Positions 32,834 to 45,212 are shown, counted from the first letter of the stretch. The stretch: 64,000 nucleotides of DNA from an uncultured Endozoicomonas sp. (GCF_947495845.1 NZ_CANMAO010000001.1:248001-312000), one strand, 5' to 3'. Program-made: numbers and translations. Notes: generated by a model not told the origin, from the letters alone.

Positions 32834-33406
32834 ATGACAGTCATTGAGCAAATCATTAAAGACCATCAGCACATGACCAGGCTGCTGGACTTTCTCGACC
32901 AGGAAGTGTCGAGGTATCGCGACGATAATGAATACGCCCCCAGAATAAATCTGATTCTCGAGGCACTGGACTATCTCCATCATTACCCGGATGCATTTCA
33001 TCACCCTATTGAGTCTCGACTGATGGTCAGACTACGTCCACGACTTGAACGACAGAATGATCGTATACAGTTTGACCTTATTGAAAACCAGCATCAACAG
33101 ATCACCGCGATGACCCAGAAATTGAATGCGGCTTTTTCCAGCGTAGCCAAAGATCAGGTGGTTCCGATTAATCTTTTGCTTTCTGAATACGTGCTTTATA
33201 GCGAGTTGCAAAGAGAGCATATGGAGCTGGAAAACCAGTATATGATTCCGGCCATGCAGGCGTTACTTTCTGAAGATGACCTGGCTCAAGTTCAGGATGA
33301 TTTGAAGCAGATGGCTGACCCGCTGTTTGGCGCCCACCTCTGGGAAATGTACGAAAATCTCTACCAGCACATCGCGGAAAGTGAACTGATGCCCGATGTA
33401 ATATGA
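32834..33406 (+). CDS. Hemerythrin-like HHE domain protein
   Basis: The 190-residue cytosolic four-helix protein has His/Glu ligands typical of HHE cation-binding domains: 'IIKDHQHMTRLLDFL', 'YLHHYPDAFHHPIESRLM', 'ENQHQQI' and 'EHMELENQYMIPAM'. Such proteins bind a di-iron centre for O2/NO sensing or iron-sulfur repair. I prefer the ATG at 32834 (AGGGAT upstream) to the one at 32819. It appears monocistronic. Confidence 0.8.
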   Translation: MTVIEQIIKDHQHMTRLLDFLDQEVSRYRDDNEYAPRINLILEALDYLHHYPDAFHHPIESRLMVRLRPRLERQNDRIQFDLIENQHQQITAMTQKLNAAFSSVAKDQVVPINLLLSEYVLYSELQREHMELENQYMIPAMQALLSEDDLAQVQDDLKQMADPLFGAHLWEMYENLYQHIAESELMPDVI

Positions 33407-33513
33407 AATCATTCTTAGGCTGAAATGCCATCTTCTTTTGAATAATGTATGCTGAATCTACCTACGGTTTAACATACATTTGTCTAATGTCTTAGAAGTG
33501 GACGATAACAATA

Positions 33514-34209
33514 ATGACGAGAATGACCTTATATGATCTAGCCGGTCAGAATGATGATCTGCGCTTCAGCCCTTATTGCTGGCGAGTAAAAATGGCTTTG
33601 CTCCATAAAGGCCTTGAGGTGGATAGCAGGCCCTGGCGATTTACTGAAAAAGAGACAATTGCTTTGTCAGGTCAAGGCAAAGTGCCAGTGCTGGTGGATG
33701 GCGCCCAAATCATTAGTGATTCATGGACTATTATCAATTATCTGGATACGGCTTATAGCGATAAGCCCCTCTTGTTTGCCGACCAGATAGCAAAAGAAGC
33801 CGCTTTTAATTTGAAAGAGTGGGGGGATAAAACATTACTTTTACCGCTATTAAAAATAACGATTCTGGATATCTACAACGCCATCCATGAGAAAGATAAA
33901 GCGTACTTTCGGGAGACCCGAGAGCAGCGATTGGGCATGAGCCTGGAATCGCTGTGTGACCGATCGGACGAAGCGATTGCCTCCTTCAGACGTTTGCTGG
34001 AACCCGTAAGAAAAACGCTGGAGTGGCAGCCATTTCTCAGTGGCGAGCAGGCGGCAGGGGCAGATTATATTTTATTTGGTGCCTTTCAGTGGGTGCATTG
34101 TGTCTCCGCGATACAAATTTTGGCAGAGAATGATCCTGTCAATATCTGGTGCCAACGAATGAGAGCGTTATTTAACGGGTATGGTGAAAAGGCCAAACGG
34201 GCCATTTAA
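33514..34209 (+). CDS. Glutathione S-transferase family protein
   Basis: This 231-residue protein has an N-terminal thioredoxin-like domain opening 'LYDLAGQNDDLRFSPYCWRVKMALLHKGL', the layout of LigE/beta-etherase-type GSTs, followed by the glutathione-site 'GKVPVLVDGAQIISDSWTI' and an all-helical C-terminal domain. The substrate is unknown. It lies 20 bases upstream of the SMP-30-like gene, probably cotranscribed. Confidence 0.82.
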   Translation: MTRMTLYDLAGQNDDLRFSPYCWRVKMALLHKGLEVDSRPWRFTEKETIALSGQGKVPVLVDGAQIISDSWTIINYLDTAYSDKPLLFADQIAKEAAFNLKEWGDKTLLLPLLKITILDIYNAIHEKDKAYFRETREQRLGMSLESLCDRSDEAIASFRRLLEPVRKTLEWQPFLSGEQAAGADYILFGAFQWVHCVSAIQILAENDPVNIWCQRMRALFNGYGEKAKRAI

Positions 34210-34229
34210 TACGCAGGTAGAGACATAAT

Positions 34230-35318
34230 ATGAAACCTCAGATAGTCGCTTTCCTGATGATGCTCTCCTGTTCAACTTTGCTGGCTGCTCAGATCGATCC
34301 AATAGCGTGGGAAGCACCATCAAGCAAAGGTTATACAGGCAGCTTTGCAACTAATAACAGGTTGGCAGACCTTAAGTATATTGATCTTAAAGGCCGGTCT
34401 GGTCCGGAAGACGTCGTATTAGGCAACGATGGTTATCTTTATGGTGCCACCCATGACAGTGCCATCATTCAAATTGATATAAAGACAGGCACTACTGAGA
34501 CATTGGCCTCTACTGGTGGACGTCCTCTAGGCCTTGCTTTTGGCCCTGATGGTTTGCTCTATATTGCAGATGCTTTTCTTGGCTTGATGGTTCTGAATGA
34601 AAAGAATGAAGTCGAGTTACTGGCGGATAAAACAGCGTCCGGTTCACCGATTCTCTATGCCAATAATCTGGATATCACGAAGACAGGTGTCATCTATTTT
34701 ACCGATTCCAGTACCCGTTTTGGGGCTGCAGCCAGTGGCGATACCCTTGCGGCTTCCATGCTGGATTTGATGGAACATCAAACCACCGGCAGGGTTTTGA
34801 AGTATGACCCGGCGTCTAAAACGGTGGACGTGGTGACGGATGGTTTTAACTTTGCCAATGGCATTGCACTCTCCGAGGATGAACAATACCTTCTGGTGAT
34901 TGAGACGGGAGCCTATAAAGTTCATCGTATCTGGTTAGATGGGCATAAGCAGGGACAGCGTGAAGCAGTGTTAACCAATATGCCTGGTTTTCCGGATAAC
35001 CTGACCCGGGCAGCAAACAATACCTTCTGGCTCGGGTTGGTTAGCCCAAGGTCAGCGGCGATTGATAAGCTATCCAGCTGGCCATATCTTCGTAAAATCG
35101 TACAAATGCTGCCTGAAAGCCTGAGGCCAAAACCGCAGCGATACGCTCATATTGTTCATATTGACGGCGATGGTCAGGTACTGGAAACATTGCAGGATGC
35201 AGAAGGTCGCTATGCCATGAATACGGGGGCGATCTCCGGCCCGGATGGTGAACTGATTGTCACCAGCCTGACTGAACCAAGGCTGGGATATCTTGAAGCA
35301 GGCTGGGACAAAGAATGA
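34230..35318 (+). CDS. Exported SMP-30/strictosidine-synthase-like beta-propeller
   Basis: The 362-residue precursor has a signal peptide ('MKPQIVAFLMMLSCSTLLAA') and a six-bladed propeller pattern: 'GPEDVVLGNDGYLYGATHDS', 'GRPLGLAFGPDGLLYIADA', 'IYFTDSSTRF', 'FANGIALSEDEQYLLVIETG' and 'GFPDNLTRAANNTFWLG'. Relatives are calcium-dependent lactonases and arylesterases (gluconolactonase, APMAP). Periplasmic hydrolysis of a lactone or ester is the likely role; the substrate is unknown. Confidence 0.82.
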   Translation: MKPQIVAFLMMLSCSTLLAAQIDPIAWEAPSSKGYTGSFATNNRLADLKYIDLKGRSGPEDVVLGNDGYLYGATHDSAIIQIDIKTGTTETLASTGGRPLGLAFGPDGLLYIADAFLGLMVLNEKNEVELLADKTASGSPILYANNLDITKTGVIYFTDSSTRFGAAASGDTLAASMLDLMEHQTTGRVLKYDPASKTVDVVTDGFNFANGIALSEDEQYLLVIETGAYKVHRIWLDGHKQGQREAVLTNMPGFPDNLTRAANNTFWLGLVSPRSAAIDKLSSWPYLRKIVQMLPESLRPKPQRYAHIVHIDGDGQVLETLQDAEGRYAMNTGAISGPDGELIVTSLTEPRLGYLEAGWDKE

Positions 35319-35337
35319 GTTATCACTGTGCTAGCAC

Positions 35338-35361
35338 GGCTTGATAGCTCGGCTTGATAGC

Positions 35362-35376
<15 letters not shown>
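35338..35376. repeat. Three tandem 13-mers at the aacS stop
   Basis: GGCTTGATAGCTC occurs twice and AGCTTGATAGCTC once, back to back. The array overlaps the last codons and stop of aacS, so its C-terminal residues 'ELSS' come from the repeat. Confidence 0.9.
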
Positions 35377-37308
<1,932 letters not shown>

Positions 37309-37330
37309 GGAATATCTCTTGTTCTTTTTC

Positions 37331-38269
37331 TTATGAATTCAGGTTTGAGTGTATCAGAGCAACACCTGCATTGGAGCGAGATGGAATGCCAAGCTCCCTA
37401 TGAATAAAGCGGGCGGTGTTTAAGAGTGCCTTTAGATCAATGCCGGTCTTGATCCCCATGCCTTCCAACATGTAGACGACATCTTCCGTCGCCACATTAC
37501 CGGATGCTCCGGGTGCATAAGGGCAGCCACCAAGCCCAGCGATAGATGAGTCAATCACGGTTAACCCTTCTTCCAACAGTGCATAAATATTGGTTAAGGC
37601 CTGACCATAAGTGTTGTGAAAGTGAGCAGCAAGCGATTGAGTTGGAATATTTCTGGAACAGGCTGCAAAAATGCGTTTTGCTTTGAGCGGTGTACCTACG
37701 CCAATCGTGTCGCCCAGAGAGATTTCATAACAACCCATTTGCCAAAGTGCATTAGCAACACTGGCAACCTGTTCCGGTGATATTTCGCCATCGTATGGAC
37801 ACCCCATCACGCAGGAAACATACCCTCTGACCTTCAGGTGATGCTTTTGAGCTGCGTCCATGACCGGTTCAAACCGTTGAAGGCTCTCTGTTATTGTACA
37901 GTTGATATTTTTCTTGCTAAAACCCTCAGAGGCGGAAGCAAAAACAGCCACCTCATCAGCACCTGCTGCTATTGCAGCTTCAAAACCTTTTAAGTTTGGT
38001 GTTAAGGCGCTATAAACGACACCAGACTTTCTGTTCAATGCTGAAAAAACATCCTGCGAGCCAGCCATTTGTGGTACCGCCTTAGGTGACACAAAGCTAC
38101 CCGCTTCAATCCGTTTAAGCCCGCTTGCGGCTAAACTATCAACCAGTTCAGCACGCTGGCTTGCAGAAAAGGTTTCCGGCTGATTCTGTAAACCATCTCT
38201 TGCTCCCATCTCTACCAGCGACACCGCTTTTGGGAATCCTTTTAATGACGTGACAGATTTATCAGTCAT
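37331..38269 (-). CDS. liuE: Hydroxymethylglutaryl-CoA lyase
   Basis: This enzyme splits HMG-CoA to acetyl-CoA and acetoacetate, the last step of leucine degradation. The 312-residue TIM-barrel protein has 'VEMGARDGLQNQ' (metal/substrate), 'GYVSCVMGCPYDG', 'HFHNTYGQALTN' (metal-binding His) and 'GLGGCPYAPGASGNVATED' with the catalytic Cys. Seventeen bases separate it from liuD. Confidence 0.94.
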   Translation of the reverse strand: MTDKSVTSLKGFPKAVSLVEMGARDGLQNQPETFSASQRAELVDSLAASGLKRIEAGSFVSPKAVPQMAGSQDVFSALNRKSGVVYSALTPNLKGFEAAIAAGADEVAVFASASEGFSKKNINCTITESLQRFEPVMDAAQKHHLKVRGYVSCVMGCPYDGEISPEQVASVANALWQMGCYEISLGDTIGVGTPLKAKRIFAACSRNIPTQSLAAHFHNTYGQALTNIYALLEEGLTVIDSSIAGLGGCPYAPGASGNVATEDVVYMLEGMGIKTGIDLKALLNTARFIHRELGIPSRSNAGVALIHSNLNS

Positions 38270-38286
38270 CTGACGTCTCCAGTTTT

Positions 38287-40230
38287 TTATTCGTTAAACG
38301 TTAGCAGGGTTGCACCTGCCGCCACCTGATCACCGGTTTGAAAGTGAATCTGCTTAATCACCCCAGCTTCGCGGGCTGCAATACAGTGCTCCATTTTCAT
38401 GGCTTCCATAATGACCAGGGGTGCGCCTTGATCAACCATTTCACCTTCTTTAACCATAATGGCTGTGATCGCTCCGCTCATGGGTGCGACCGGTTTATGA
38501 TCCTGATCGTTATCATGGTCAATCTTATGGCCAGGCAGAGTGACTTCATAACTGGTGTCAGGAAGAAAAACTTTTAGCTGCTCGCCGGGCATTGGAATCA
38601 CACGACCCTTTGCCATGTTGCTGGAGGCGGAAAATGTGAACTGACACGACTTGCCTTCACTTTCCTGTTGCCAGTGGGCAATCACGCTTAATGATTGATC
38701 ATTGAAGTGGAGATGATAGGTATCCACATCTTTATGGATACGAATCTGATATAGCTGTTCATCCAATGTGAGATGCACGATCGATTGAAGCTGTAGGGAA
38801 GCGGAAGCTATCTCAACACGCTGACATTGATCTTCATATTGATAAATAGCGGCAAGGGAAAGTACCTGATATTGATCGTCTAGTTCAGATGAAAACGGAT
38901 GTTGCTCGATAAAGTGAGTGTTCAACAGCCCTTGTTGAAAGTCCGGCGTTTTCAGCAGATGTATTAAGAAATCACGATTATCGTAAACACCCGCCTGACC
39001 GTATTCCATTAACGCTTCGTGCAATCGTTGGATGGCAGCATTACGGGTTGTACCCCGGGCAATCACTTTAGCAACCATCGGATCGTACCAGGCGGTGATA
39101 CTGTCGCCCTTTTTAATGCCGGTATCAATGCGCAGATTGCCGTGGGTTTCAGGCCATGCCAGTGAGAAAATTCGACCGGATGCGGGGAGGAAATCTTGTC
39201 GGGGATTTTCCGCGTAAAGACGCGCTTCTATAGCATGACCATTGACGGATAGTTCCTGTTGTTGAAGCGGCAGAGGTTCTCCGGCGGCAATGGTAAGCTG
39301 CCAGTTCACCAGATCCAGATCCGTTATCATCTCCGTTACCGGATGCTCTACCTGCAGGCGAGTGTTCATTTCCATAAAATAGAACTGCTCGCCTTCCAAT
39401 AGAAACTCCACCGTACCGGCACCTTGATAGCCAATCGCTTTACCCGCAGCAACGGCGGCCTTTCCCATCGCTTTGCGTAACTCATCCGATAAGCCCGGTG
39501 CCGGCGCTTCTTCAATGACTTTCTGGTGGCGACGCTGCAATGAACAATCACGGTCAAAGAGATAAACCCCATTACCGTGGTGATCGAAAAAAATCTGAAC
39601 TTCTACATGGCGAGCCGTAGTGACAAAACGTTCCAGCAATAGCTTGTCGTTACCAAACGCTTTACTTGCCTCCCGTCGTGCAGAGTCCAGATGCTGCTGC
39701 AGGGAAGATGGGTTATCCACAACCCGCATGCCTTTTCCGCCCCCACCATAGGCGGCTTTAATCAATAATGGGTAACCAATGAGCTGCGCTTCTTTTGTTA
39801 ACTGCTCATCGGATTGATTATCCCCGTGATAGCCCGGCGTTAACGGAACGCCCGCTTCCCCCATAATCTTTTTGGCTTCACTTTTTGAGCCCATGGCATC
39901 GATGGCAGATGCGGGTGGGCCAACAAAGATAATTCCACTTTTCTGGCATGCTTCAGCAAAACCTGCGTTCTCGGATAAAAAACCATAGCCCGGGTGAATC
40001 GCATCAACCGCTTCCTGTTTGGCGATCTCCAGAATGTGGTCAGCCTTTAAATAACTTTCGCTCGCAGGGCTCGGCCCAATATAGATGGCTTTGGTCGAAA
40101 GCTCGGTGTGCAGGGCCTGAGCATCCGCATCTGAATAGATAGCGATGGTTTCGATGCCCATGGCGCGAGCGGTGTTAATAACCCGACAGGCAATTTCACC
40201 ACGGTTGGCAATCAACAGTCGTTTAATCAT
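38287..40230 (-). CDS. liuD: Methylcrotonyl-CoA carboxylase, biotin-carrying alpha subunit
   Basis: The 647-residue subunit carries out ATP-dependent biotin carboxylation for conversion of 3-methylcrotonyl-CoA to 3-methylglutaconyl-CoA. The biotin carboxylase domain is complete ('IHPGYGFLSENAGFAEAC', 'KAAYGGGGKGMRVV', 'DCSLQRRHQKVIEEAPAP', 'MNTRLQVEHPVTEMI'). The biotin-carrier domain at the C terminus has 'IMEAMKMEH' with the biotinylated Lys. The start overlaps the liuC stop by four bases. Confidence 0.94.
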   Translation of the reverse strand: MIKRLLIANRGEIACRVINTARAMGIETIAIYSDADAQALHTELSTKAIYIGPSPASESYLKADHILEIAKQEAVDAIHPGYGFLSENAGFAEACQKSGIIFVGPPASAIDAMGSKSEAKKIMGEAGVPLTPGYHGDNQSDEQLTKEAQLIGYPLLIKAAYGGGGKGMRVVDNPSSLQQHLDSARREASKAFGNDKLLLERFVTTARHVEVQIFFDHHGNGVYLFDRDCSLQRRHQKVIEEAPAPGLSDELRKAMGKAAVAAGKAIGYQGAGTVEFLLEGEQFYFMEMNTRLQVEHPVTEMITDLDLVNWQLTIAAGEPLPLQQQELSVNGHAIEARLYAENPRQDFLPASGRIFSLAWPETHGNLRIDTGIKKGDSITAWYDPMVAKVIARGTTRNAAIQRLHEALMEYGQAGVYDNRDFLIHLLKTPDFQQGLLNTHFIEQHPFSSELDDQYQVLSLAAIYQYEDQCQRVEIASASLQLQSIVHLTLDEQLYQIRIHKDVDTYHLHFNDQSLSVIAHWQQESEGKSCQFTFSASSNMAKGRVIPMPGEQLKVFLPDTSYEVTLPGHKIDHDNDQDHKPVAPMSGAITAIMVKEGEMVDQGAPLVIMEAMKMEHCIAAREAGVIKQIHFQTGDQVAAGATLLTFNE

Positions 40231-41048
40231 GAGTTGCCTCCCGCTTTCCAGGCAGGCGTTCGTTTCTCCAGAAAAGCGGATAAACCTTCCTGGCCTTCTT
40301 CAGAGGTTCGAACCCTGGCGATTTTCTCGCAGTTAGTGTTGATTAACGATTCGTTGATAGTTTGGTTGCTCACCGTACGGATCAGCTGTTTTGCTTCGGC
40401 CATGGCAATGGGAGCATTTTGCAAAAGTTGTTCTGCAATCGCCTGTGCAGTTGCAGCTAACTCATCTTCACGACAACGTTCGTGAATAATGTTCAATTGT
40501 TGAGCCTGCCAGCAATTGATGGTTTCAGCGGAGAGGAAGTACCGTCTGGCCTGACGCTCGCCCATCGCGCGAACCACATAGGGGCTGATGACCGCTGGCA
40601 TTAACCCAAGCTTCACTTCACTTAAACAGAAGCGGGCAGACTCTGTTGCAATGGTCATATCACAGGCGGTGATTAACCCCAGCGCACCGCCATAAGCGGC
40701 ACCTTGAATTAAGGCGAGTGTGGGGGCAGGGAAAAGATCCAGACGTTGTATCAGTTGAGCTAATTGTTGCGCGTCTTTGAAATTGTCTTCTTGGCTGAGA
40801 TCTTTTGACTGGCGCATCCAGTTGAGATCAGCGCCGGTGCAGAAGTGCTTGCCACTGGATTTCAGTATCAACAATCGAACAGGCAGTTGGTCGAGCTCAT
40901 CCAATGCTCGGTGAAACTCCGCAATCAGAGCTTCATTGAGCGCATTGCCCATTTCAGGTCGGTTTAAACACAGCGTGGCTATAACACCACTGCCGTTTTT
41001 AAGGGGCTCTACATCCAGCACCAGATTATTATTATTCGAAGCGGTCAT
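40227..41048 (-). CDS. liuC: Methylglutaconyl-CoA hydratase (enoyl-CoA hydratase family)
   Basis: This 273-residue crotonase-fold enzyme hydrates 3-methylglutaconyl-CoA to HMG-CoA. The oxyanion-hole segments are 'SSGKHFCTGADLNWMRQS' and 'IQGAAYGGALGLITACD'; a catalytic Glu is in 'LSEVKLGLMPAVIS'. Its position between the two carboxylase genes matches liu operons elsewhere. Confidence 0.9.
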   Translation of the reverse strand: MTASNNNNLVLDVEPLKNGSGVIATLCLNRPEMGNALNEALIAEFHRALDELDQLPVRLLILKSSGKHFCTGADLNWMRQSKDLSQEDNFKDAQQLAQLIQRLDLFPAPTLALIQGAAYGGALGLITACDMTIATESARFCLSEVKLGLMPAVISPYVVRAMGERQARRYFLSAETINCWQAQQLNIIHERCREDELAATAQAIAEQLLQNAPIAMAEAKQLIRTVSNQTINESLINTNCEKIARVRTSEEGQEGLSAFLEKRTPAWKAGGNS

Positions 41049-41062
41049 GGTAATGAGTCCTG

Positions 41063-42670
41063 TTACATTCTAAATATGCCAAACCGGGTGTCTTCAATCG
41101 GTGCGTTCATGGCGGTTGAAAGACCAAGCCCTAAGACCGTTCTCGTCTCTAACGGATCTATGACCCCATCATCCCAGAGCCGTGCACTGGCGTAGTAAGG
41201 GTTTCCCTGATGCTCATAGCTATCAAGAATGGGCTGACGGATGGCTGTTTCCTGTTCTTCCGTTAATGGCGTGCCTTGCTTGTCCATGGCATCCCGTTTG
41301 ACCTGAACAAGAACACCAGCCGCTTGTTCTGCGCCCATGACGGAAATACGGGCGTTTGGCCAGCTCCAGAGAAATCGTGGATCGTAAGCGCGCCCACACA
41401 TGCCGTAGTTACCGGCACCAAAGCTACCGCCAATAATGACTGTGAATTTGGGCACTTTCGCGCAAGCGACAGCGTTCACCATTTTTGCACCGTGGCGTGC
41501 AATGCCACCGGATTCTGCCTGTGAACCCACCATATAGCCGGTGGTGTTTTGCAGAAACACCAGTGGAATACGACGCTGACAGCATAATTCAATAAAGTGT
41601 GCGCCTTTCTGAGCCGACTCTGAAAACAGAATGCCATTATTGGCAAGAATGCCTACCGGATAGCCGTGAATCCTTGCGAACCCACAGACTAATGTTTCGC
41701 CAAATAAGGCTTTGAATTCATCAAAGTCGGAATCATCGACGATTCGGGCAATCACTTCCCGCACATCGTAGGGTTGACGCAAGTCCGTTGGCACAACGCC
41801 GTAGAGTTCACTGATGTCGTACAAAGGTTCACGGCTCGGTTTCAAATCTAACTCTGCCTTTTTCACGGTGTTTAGCCGGGAGACAGATTGGCGAATCAGT
41901 TGAATAGCATGGGCATCGTTATTGGCGTAATGATCAGCAACCCCGGATTGACGACAGTGAACATCGGCACCACCCAATGCTTCGGCACTGATTTCTTCCC
42001 CAGTCGCTGCTTTTACCAGGGGAGGACCAGCCAGAAAAATAGTGCCTTGCTGTCGTACAATAATGCTTTCGTCGGCCATGGCGGGCACGTAAGCTCCGCC
42101 GGCAGTGCAGGAACCCATCACAGCAGCAATCTGTGGAATGCCTTTGGCGGATAAGTTGGCCTGATTAAAGAAGATTCGGCCAAAATGGTGTTTATCGGGA
42201 AAGACTTCATCCTGCCGTGGTAGATTGGCGCCACCAGAATCCACCAGATAAATGCAGGGTAAATGGTTCTGTTCGGCAATGGTTTGTGCCCGCAAATGCT
42301 TTTTAACTGTCAGGGGAAAATAGCTCCCACCTTTTACCGTTGCGTCATTGGCTACAATCATGCAGCCACGGCCAGAAATTCGTCCAATACCAGCCACTAC
42401 ACCGGCGCAGGGCACATAATCTTCGTAGACATTTTCAGCGGCCAGCAGCCCCACTTCGAGAAAGGGTGAACCGGGATCGATAAGCATGGCAATGCGATCC
42501 CGAGGGAGCAATTTACCTTTGCTGGTGTGCTTTTGCCGGGCTTTCTCTGAACCCCCTTGTTTCAGGCGCTCAGAAGTTTTATTCAGCTCATCAACCAGTG
42601 ACTGCATCTGACGACGGTTGTCACTGAAGCTGGCACTGTCGATATTAATGTTGGTGGTAAGCGCAACCAT
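41063..42670 (-). CDS. liuB: Methylcrotonyl-CoA carboxylase beta subunit
   Basis: The 535-residue carboxyltransferase subunit pairs with LiuD. It contains '[19 protein letters not shown]', '[16 protein letters not shown]', '[17 protein letters not shown]' and '[20 protein letters not shown]', the MCC-type signatures. A strong AAGGAG precedes the ATG. It lies 22 bases after liuA. Confidence 0.95.
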   Translation of the reverse strand: MVALTTNINIDSASFSDNRRQMQSLVDELNKTSERLKQGGSEKARQKHTSKGKLLPRDRIAMLIDPGSPFLEVGLLAAENVYEDYVPCAGVVAGIGRISGRGCMIVANDATVKGGSYFPLTVKKHLRAQTIAEQNHLPCIYLVDSGGANLPRQDEVFPDKHHFGRIFFNQANLSAKGIPQIAAVMGSCTAGGAYVPAMADESIIVRQQGTIFLAGPPLVKAATGEEISAEALGGADVHCRQSGVADHYANNDAHAIQLIRQSVSRLNTVKKAELDLKPSREPLYDISELYGVVPTDLRQPYDVREVIARIVDDSDFDEFKALFGETLVCGFARIHGYPVGILANNGILFSESAQKGAHFIELCCQRRIPLVFLQNTTGYMVGSQAESGGIARHGAKMVNAVACAKVPKFTVIIGGSFGAGNYGMCGRAYDPRFLWSWPNARISVMGAEQAAGVLVQVKRDAMDKQGTPLTEEQETAIRQPILDSYEHQGNPYYASARLWDDGVIDPLETRTVLGLGLSTAMNAPIEDTRFGIFRM

Positions 42671-42692
42671 AAGAAACTCCTTGATCCATCAA

Positions 42693-43862
42693 TTAGTTGC
42701 CGGTTTCCTGAAACAACTCCCGACCAATTAACATACGACGAATTTCAGAAGTACCAGCACCAATTTCATAAAGCTTGGCATCTCTTAACAGGCGACCCGT
42801 TGGATAATCATTGATATAGCCATTCCCTCCCAGAATCTGAATGGCATCCAGTGCCAGAGAGGTTGCCTGTTCTGCGCAATAGAGAATCGTGCCAGCGGCA
42901 TCTTTTCGAGTTGTCTCACCACGATCACAGGCGGCAGCGACCGTATAAAGATAAGCCTTACTGGCATTCATTCGGGTGTACATATCCGCTACTTTGCCCT
43001 GAATCAGCTGGAACTCACCAATGGCCTTACCAAACTGCTGGCGATCATGAATATAGGGCACCACCACATCCATACAGGCTTGCATAATGCCGGTTGGACC
43101 GCCGGATAAAACAACCCGTTCGTAATCCAGCCCACTCATCAATACTTCAACGCCACCGTTGTAGGCACCGAGAATATTGTCTTCCGGCACTTCACAATCT
43201 TCGAAGACCAGTTCGCAGGTGTTAGAACCTCGCATGCCCAGCTTGTCCAGTTTTTGTGCTCTGGAAAAACCGGGGAAATCCCGCTCAACAATAAAGGCTG
43301 TTATCCCTCTGGATTTCTTTTCCGGTTCTGTTTTTGCATAGATCACATAAGTGGCAGCGTCGGGACCATTGGTGATCCACATCTTGTTGCCATTCAGAAT
43401 GAATTTGTCGCCTTTTTTTTCCGCTCTGAGTTTCATGCTGACCACATCAGAACCGGCACCGGGTTCGCTCATGGCGAGAGCACCAACTGCTTTTCCGCTA
43501 ATCAGGTCAGGTAGATATTTATCTTTCTGTGCTTCGGTTCCCATGCGATGAATCTGGTTAACACAGAGGTTGGAATGTGCTCCGTAGCTCAGCCCCACAG
43601 AGGCCGATGCACGACTGATCTCTTCCATGGCGATAACATGGGCAAGATAGCCCATATCAGAACCGCCCAATTGTTCATTGACGGTAATCCCCAGTAATCC
43701 CATGTCGCCCATTTTTTGCCACAAATCTGAGGGGAACTGGTTGCTCTGATCGATCTCCGCTGCCCGGGGGGCGATTTCTTTTTTAGCAAACTGCCTGACC
43801 TGATTTCTTAACAGGTCATTGGTTTCTCCGAGGTTGTAATTGAGTTGGCTGTACTGGCTCAT
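42693..43862 (-). CDS. liuA: Isovaleryl-CoA dehydrogenase
   Basis: This FAD acyl-CoA dehydrogenase of 389 residues oxidises isovaleryl-CoA to 3-methylcrotonyl-CoA. It has '[19 protein letters not shown]' and '[10 protein letters not shown]' in the middle domain. The catalytic Glu in '[13 protein letters not shown]' is at the position characteristic of isovaleryl-CoA dehydrogenases. The C terminus has '[21 protein letters not shown]' (split) and '[11 protein letters not shown]'. Confidence 0.94.
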   Translation of the reverse strand: MSQYSQLNYNLGETNDLLRNQVRQFAKKEIAPRAAEIDQSNQFPSDLWQKMGDMGLLGITVNEQLGGSDMGYLAHVIAMEEISRASASVGLSYGAHSNLCVNQIHRMGTEAQKDKYLPDLISGKAVGALAMSEPGAGSDVVSMKLRAEKKGDKFILNGNKMWITNGPDAATYVIYAKTEPEKKSRGITAFIVERDFPGFSRAQKLDKLGMRGSNTCELVFEDCEVPEDNILGAYNGGVEVLMSGLDYERVVLSGGPTGIMQACMDVVVPYIHDRQQFGKAIGEFQLIQGKVADMYTRMNASKAYLYTVAAACDRGETTRKDAAGTILYCAEQATSLALDAIQILGGNGYINDYPTGRLLRDAKLYEIGAGTSEIRRMLIGRELFQETGN

Positions 43863-43907
43863 GGGTAATCCTCACTTTTATTTTTATTAATTCAGGATTG
43901 TGGGTAT

Positions 43908-44291
43908 TTACTTTTTATTGTCTCGCATCGCTTTCTGGCAACGCTTTTTGGCGTTGGCTAATTCATCTTTCATAATCTGGATATCCGCCAACTGTTGTGC
44001 AAGACGCTCACTGGAGAGGTCTATAGCATCCAGTAAAGCTTGAAGCTGGTCGGTATTCTGTGAGCTTGGGTCGTACATTTCGATCAAAGCCTTTGATTCA
44101 GCCAGGCTGAAGCCCAGCCGCTTACCTCTGACGATCAGCTTAAGGTGCACACGGTCTTTTTTGCTGTACACGCGCTGCATGCCTTTGCGGGCAGGGTTTA
44201 GTAATCCCTCATCTTCGTAGAAGCGTATGGTTCGAGGGGTGATATCAAACTCTCGAGCCAGCTCTGAGATGGTAAACGTCGTTTCAGGCAT
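43908..44291 (-). CDS. liuR: MerR-family regulator LiuR
   Basis: This 127-residue MerR-type regulator has an N-terminal winged HTH ('FTISELAREFDITPRTIRFYEDEGLL') and a C-terminal coiled coil ('QLQALLDAIDLSSERLAQQL'). It is the first gene of the leucine-degradation operon and is expected to sense a pathway CoA intermediate. A palindrome matching the LiuR motif lies 56 bases upstream of the start, consistent with autoregulation. Confidence 0.88.
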   Translation of the reverse strand: MPETTFTISELAREFDITPRTIRFYEDEGLLNPARKGMQRVYSKKDRVHLKLIVRGKRLGFSLAESKALIEMYDPSSQNTDQLQALLDAIDLSSERLAQQLADIQIMKDELANAKKRCQKAMRDNKK

Positions 44292-44333
44292 ATCGGAGGC
44301 AACCCTGATAATTTGTGCGCTTATATAATGCAG

Positions 44334-44362
44334 AGTATAGATTCCCTTTACGTAAACGTAAA
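44334..44362 (-). promoter_or_regulatory. liu promoter with LiuR operator
   Basis: On the minus strand TTTACG (44357-44362), a 17-base spacer and TATACT (44334-44339) form a sigma-70-type promoter. The near-perfect palindrome TTTACGTAAACGTAAA (44347-44362) overlaps the -35 and matches the known LiuR motif TTTACGT-N2-ACGTAAA. Confidence 0.65.
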
Positions 44363-44422
44363 CTAAGGGCCAGCTTATTTCCAGTGTTGATGGCTAAAGG
44401 GTTGAAAAAATCAGGAAGGAAA

Positions 44423-44457
44423 CTTATTGGTTGAGACGTAAATCATCAACCAATAAG
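44423..44457 (-). terminator. Terminator of the amino-acid ABC transporter operon
   Basis: CTTATTGGTTGA and TCAACCAATAAG form a perfect 12-base stem; on the minus strand it is followed by a TTTCCTT tail. It lies just after the ATPase gene stop. Confidence 0.75.
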
Positions 44458-44468
44458 AGAGAGGAGGG

Positions 44469-45212
44469 TTATATAACTTGGCTAAGAAAGGTTTTCAAGC
44501 GCTCGTTTTTCGGAGCATCAAAAAACGCATTGGGCTCACTGTCTACCAGCAGTTCGCCAGCATCCATAAACAACACCCGGTCGGCCATTTCCCGGGCAAA
44601 GCCCATTTCATGGGTAACCACAACCATGGTCATACCTTCTTTTGCCAGCTGTTTCATAACATCCAGCACTTCGCCGACCATCTCCGGGTCCAGTGCGCTG
44701 GTGGGCTCATCAAACAGCATGATGCGAGGTTGCATTGCCAATGCTCTGGCGATTGCGACTCGTTGTTGTTGGCCGCCGGATAATTGCGCGGGGAAACTGT
44801 CTGCTTTATCTGAAAGGCCGACTTTTTGCAGCAGTGTTCTAGAGCGCTCTTGCGCTTCGGCACGACTGATTCCTCGGACCTTCATAGGTGCAAGACAGAT
44901 GTTGTCCATCACCGATAAATGCGGGAACAGGTTGAATGACTGAAACACCATGCCCACTTCTTCCCGGAGTTTATTGACGTCTCCGGGGGTGGTCAGGGAG
45001 ATACCATCAACGACAATTTCACCGTCGTTAATGGTTTCCAGCTGATTCAGGGTTCTAAGAAAAGTGGATTTGCCTGAGCCGCTGGGGCCAATTACTACCA
45101 CCACTTCTTGTTCATAAATGGTTTGGGAAACATTACGCAGCGCATGAACCCCATTGGGGTAGATCTTTTCTACCCCAGTCGCCTGGATGATGACTTCAGT
45201 CTCTGACGGCAT
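44469..45212 (-). CDS. Polar amino-acid ABC transporter, ATP-binding protein
   Basis: This 247-residue ATPase is of the GlnQ/HisP type: Walker A 'GPSGSGKST', Q-loop '[12 protein letters not shown]', signature '[15 protein letters not shown]', Walker B '[14 protein letters not shown]' and the H-loop 'VTHEMGFA'. It powers uptake by the adjacent permease and binding protein. Its start overlaps the permease end by 17 bases. Confidence 0.93.
   Translation of the reverse strand: MPSETEVIIQATGVEKIYPNGVHALRNVSQTIYEQEVVVVIGPSGSGKSTFLRTLNQLETINDGEIVVDGISLTTPGDVNKLREEVGMVFQSFNLFPHLSVMDNICLAPMKVRGISRAEAQERSRTLLQKVGLSDKADSFPAQLSGGQQQRVAIARALAMQPRIMLFDEPTSALDPEMVGEVLDVMKQLAKEGMTMVVVTHEMGFAREMADRVLFMDAGELLVDSEPNAFFDAPKNERLKTFLSQVI

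Noticed and set aside
40295-40325. tRNA-like GAGGTTCGAACCCTGG
   Set aside because: It resembles a T-arm but lies inside the liuC coding sequence and no acceptor or anticodon arm flanks it.
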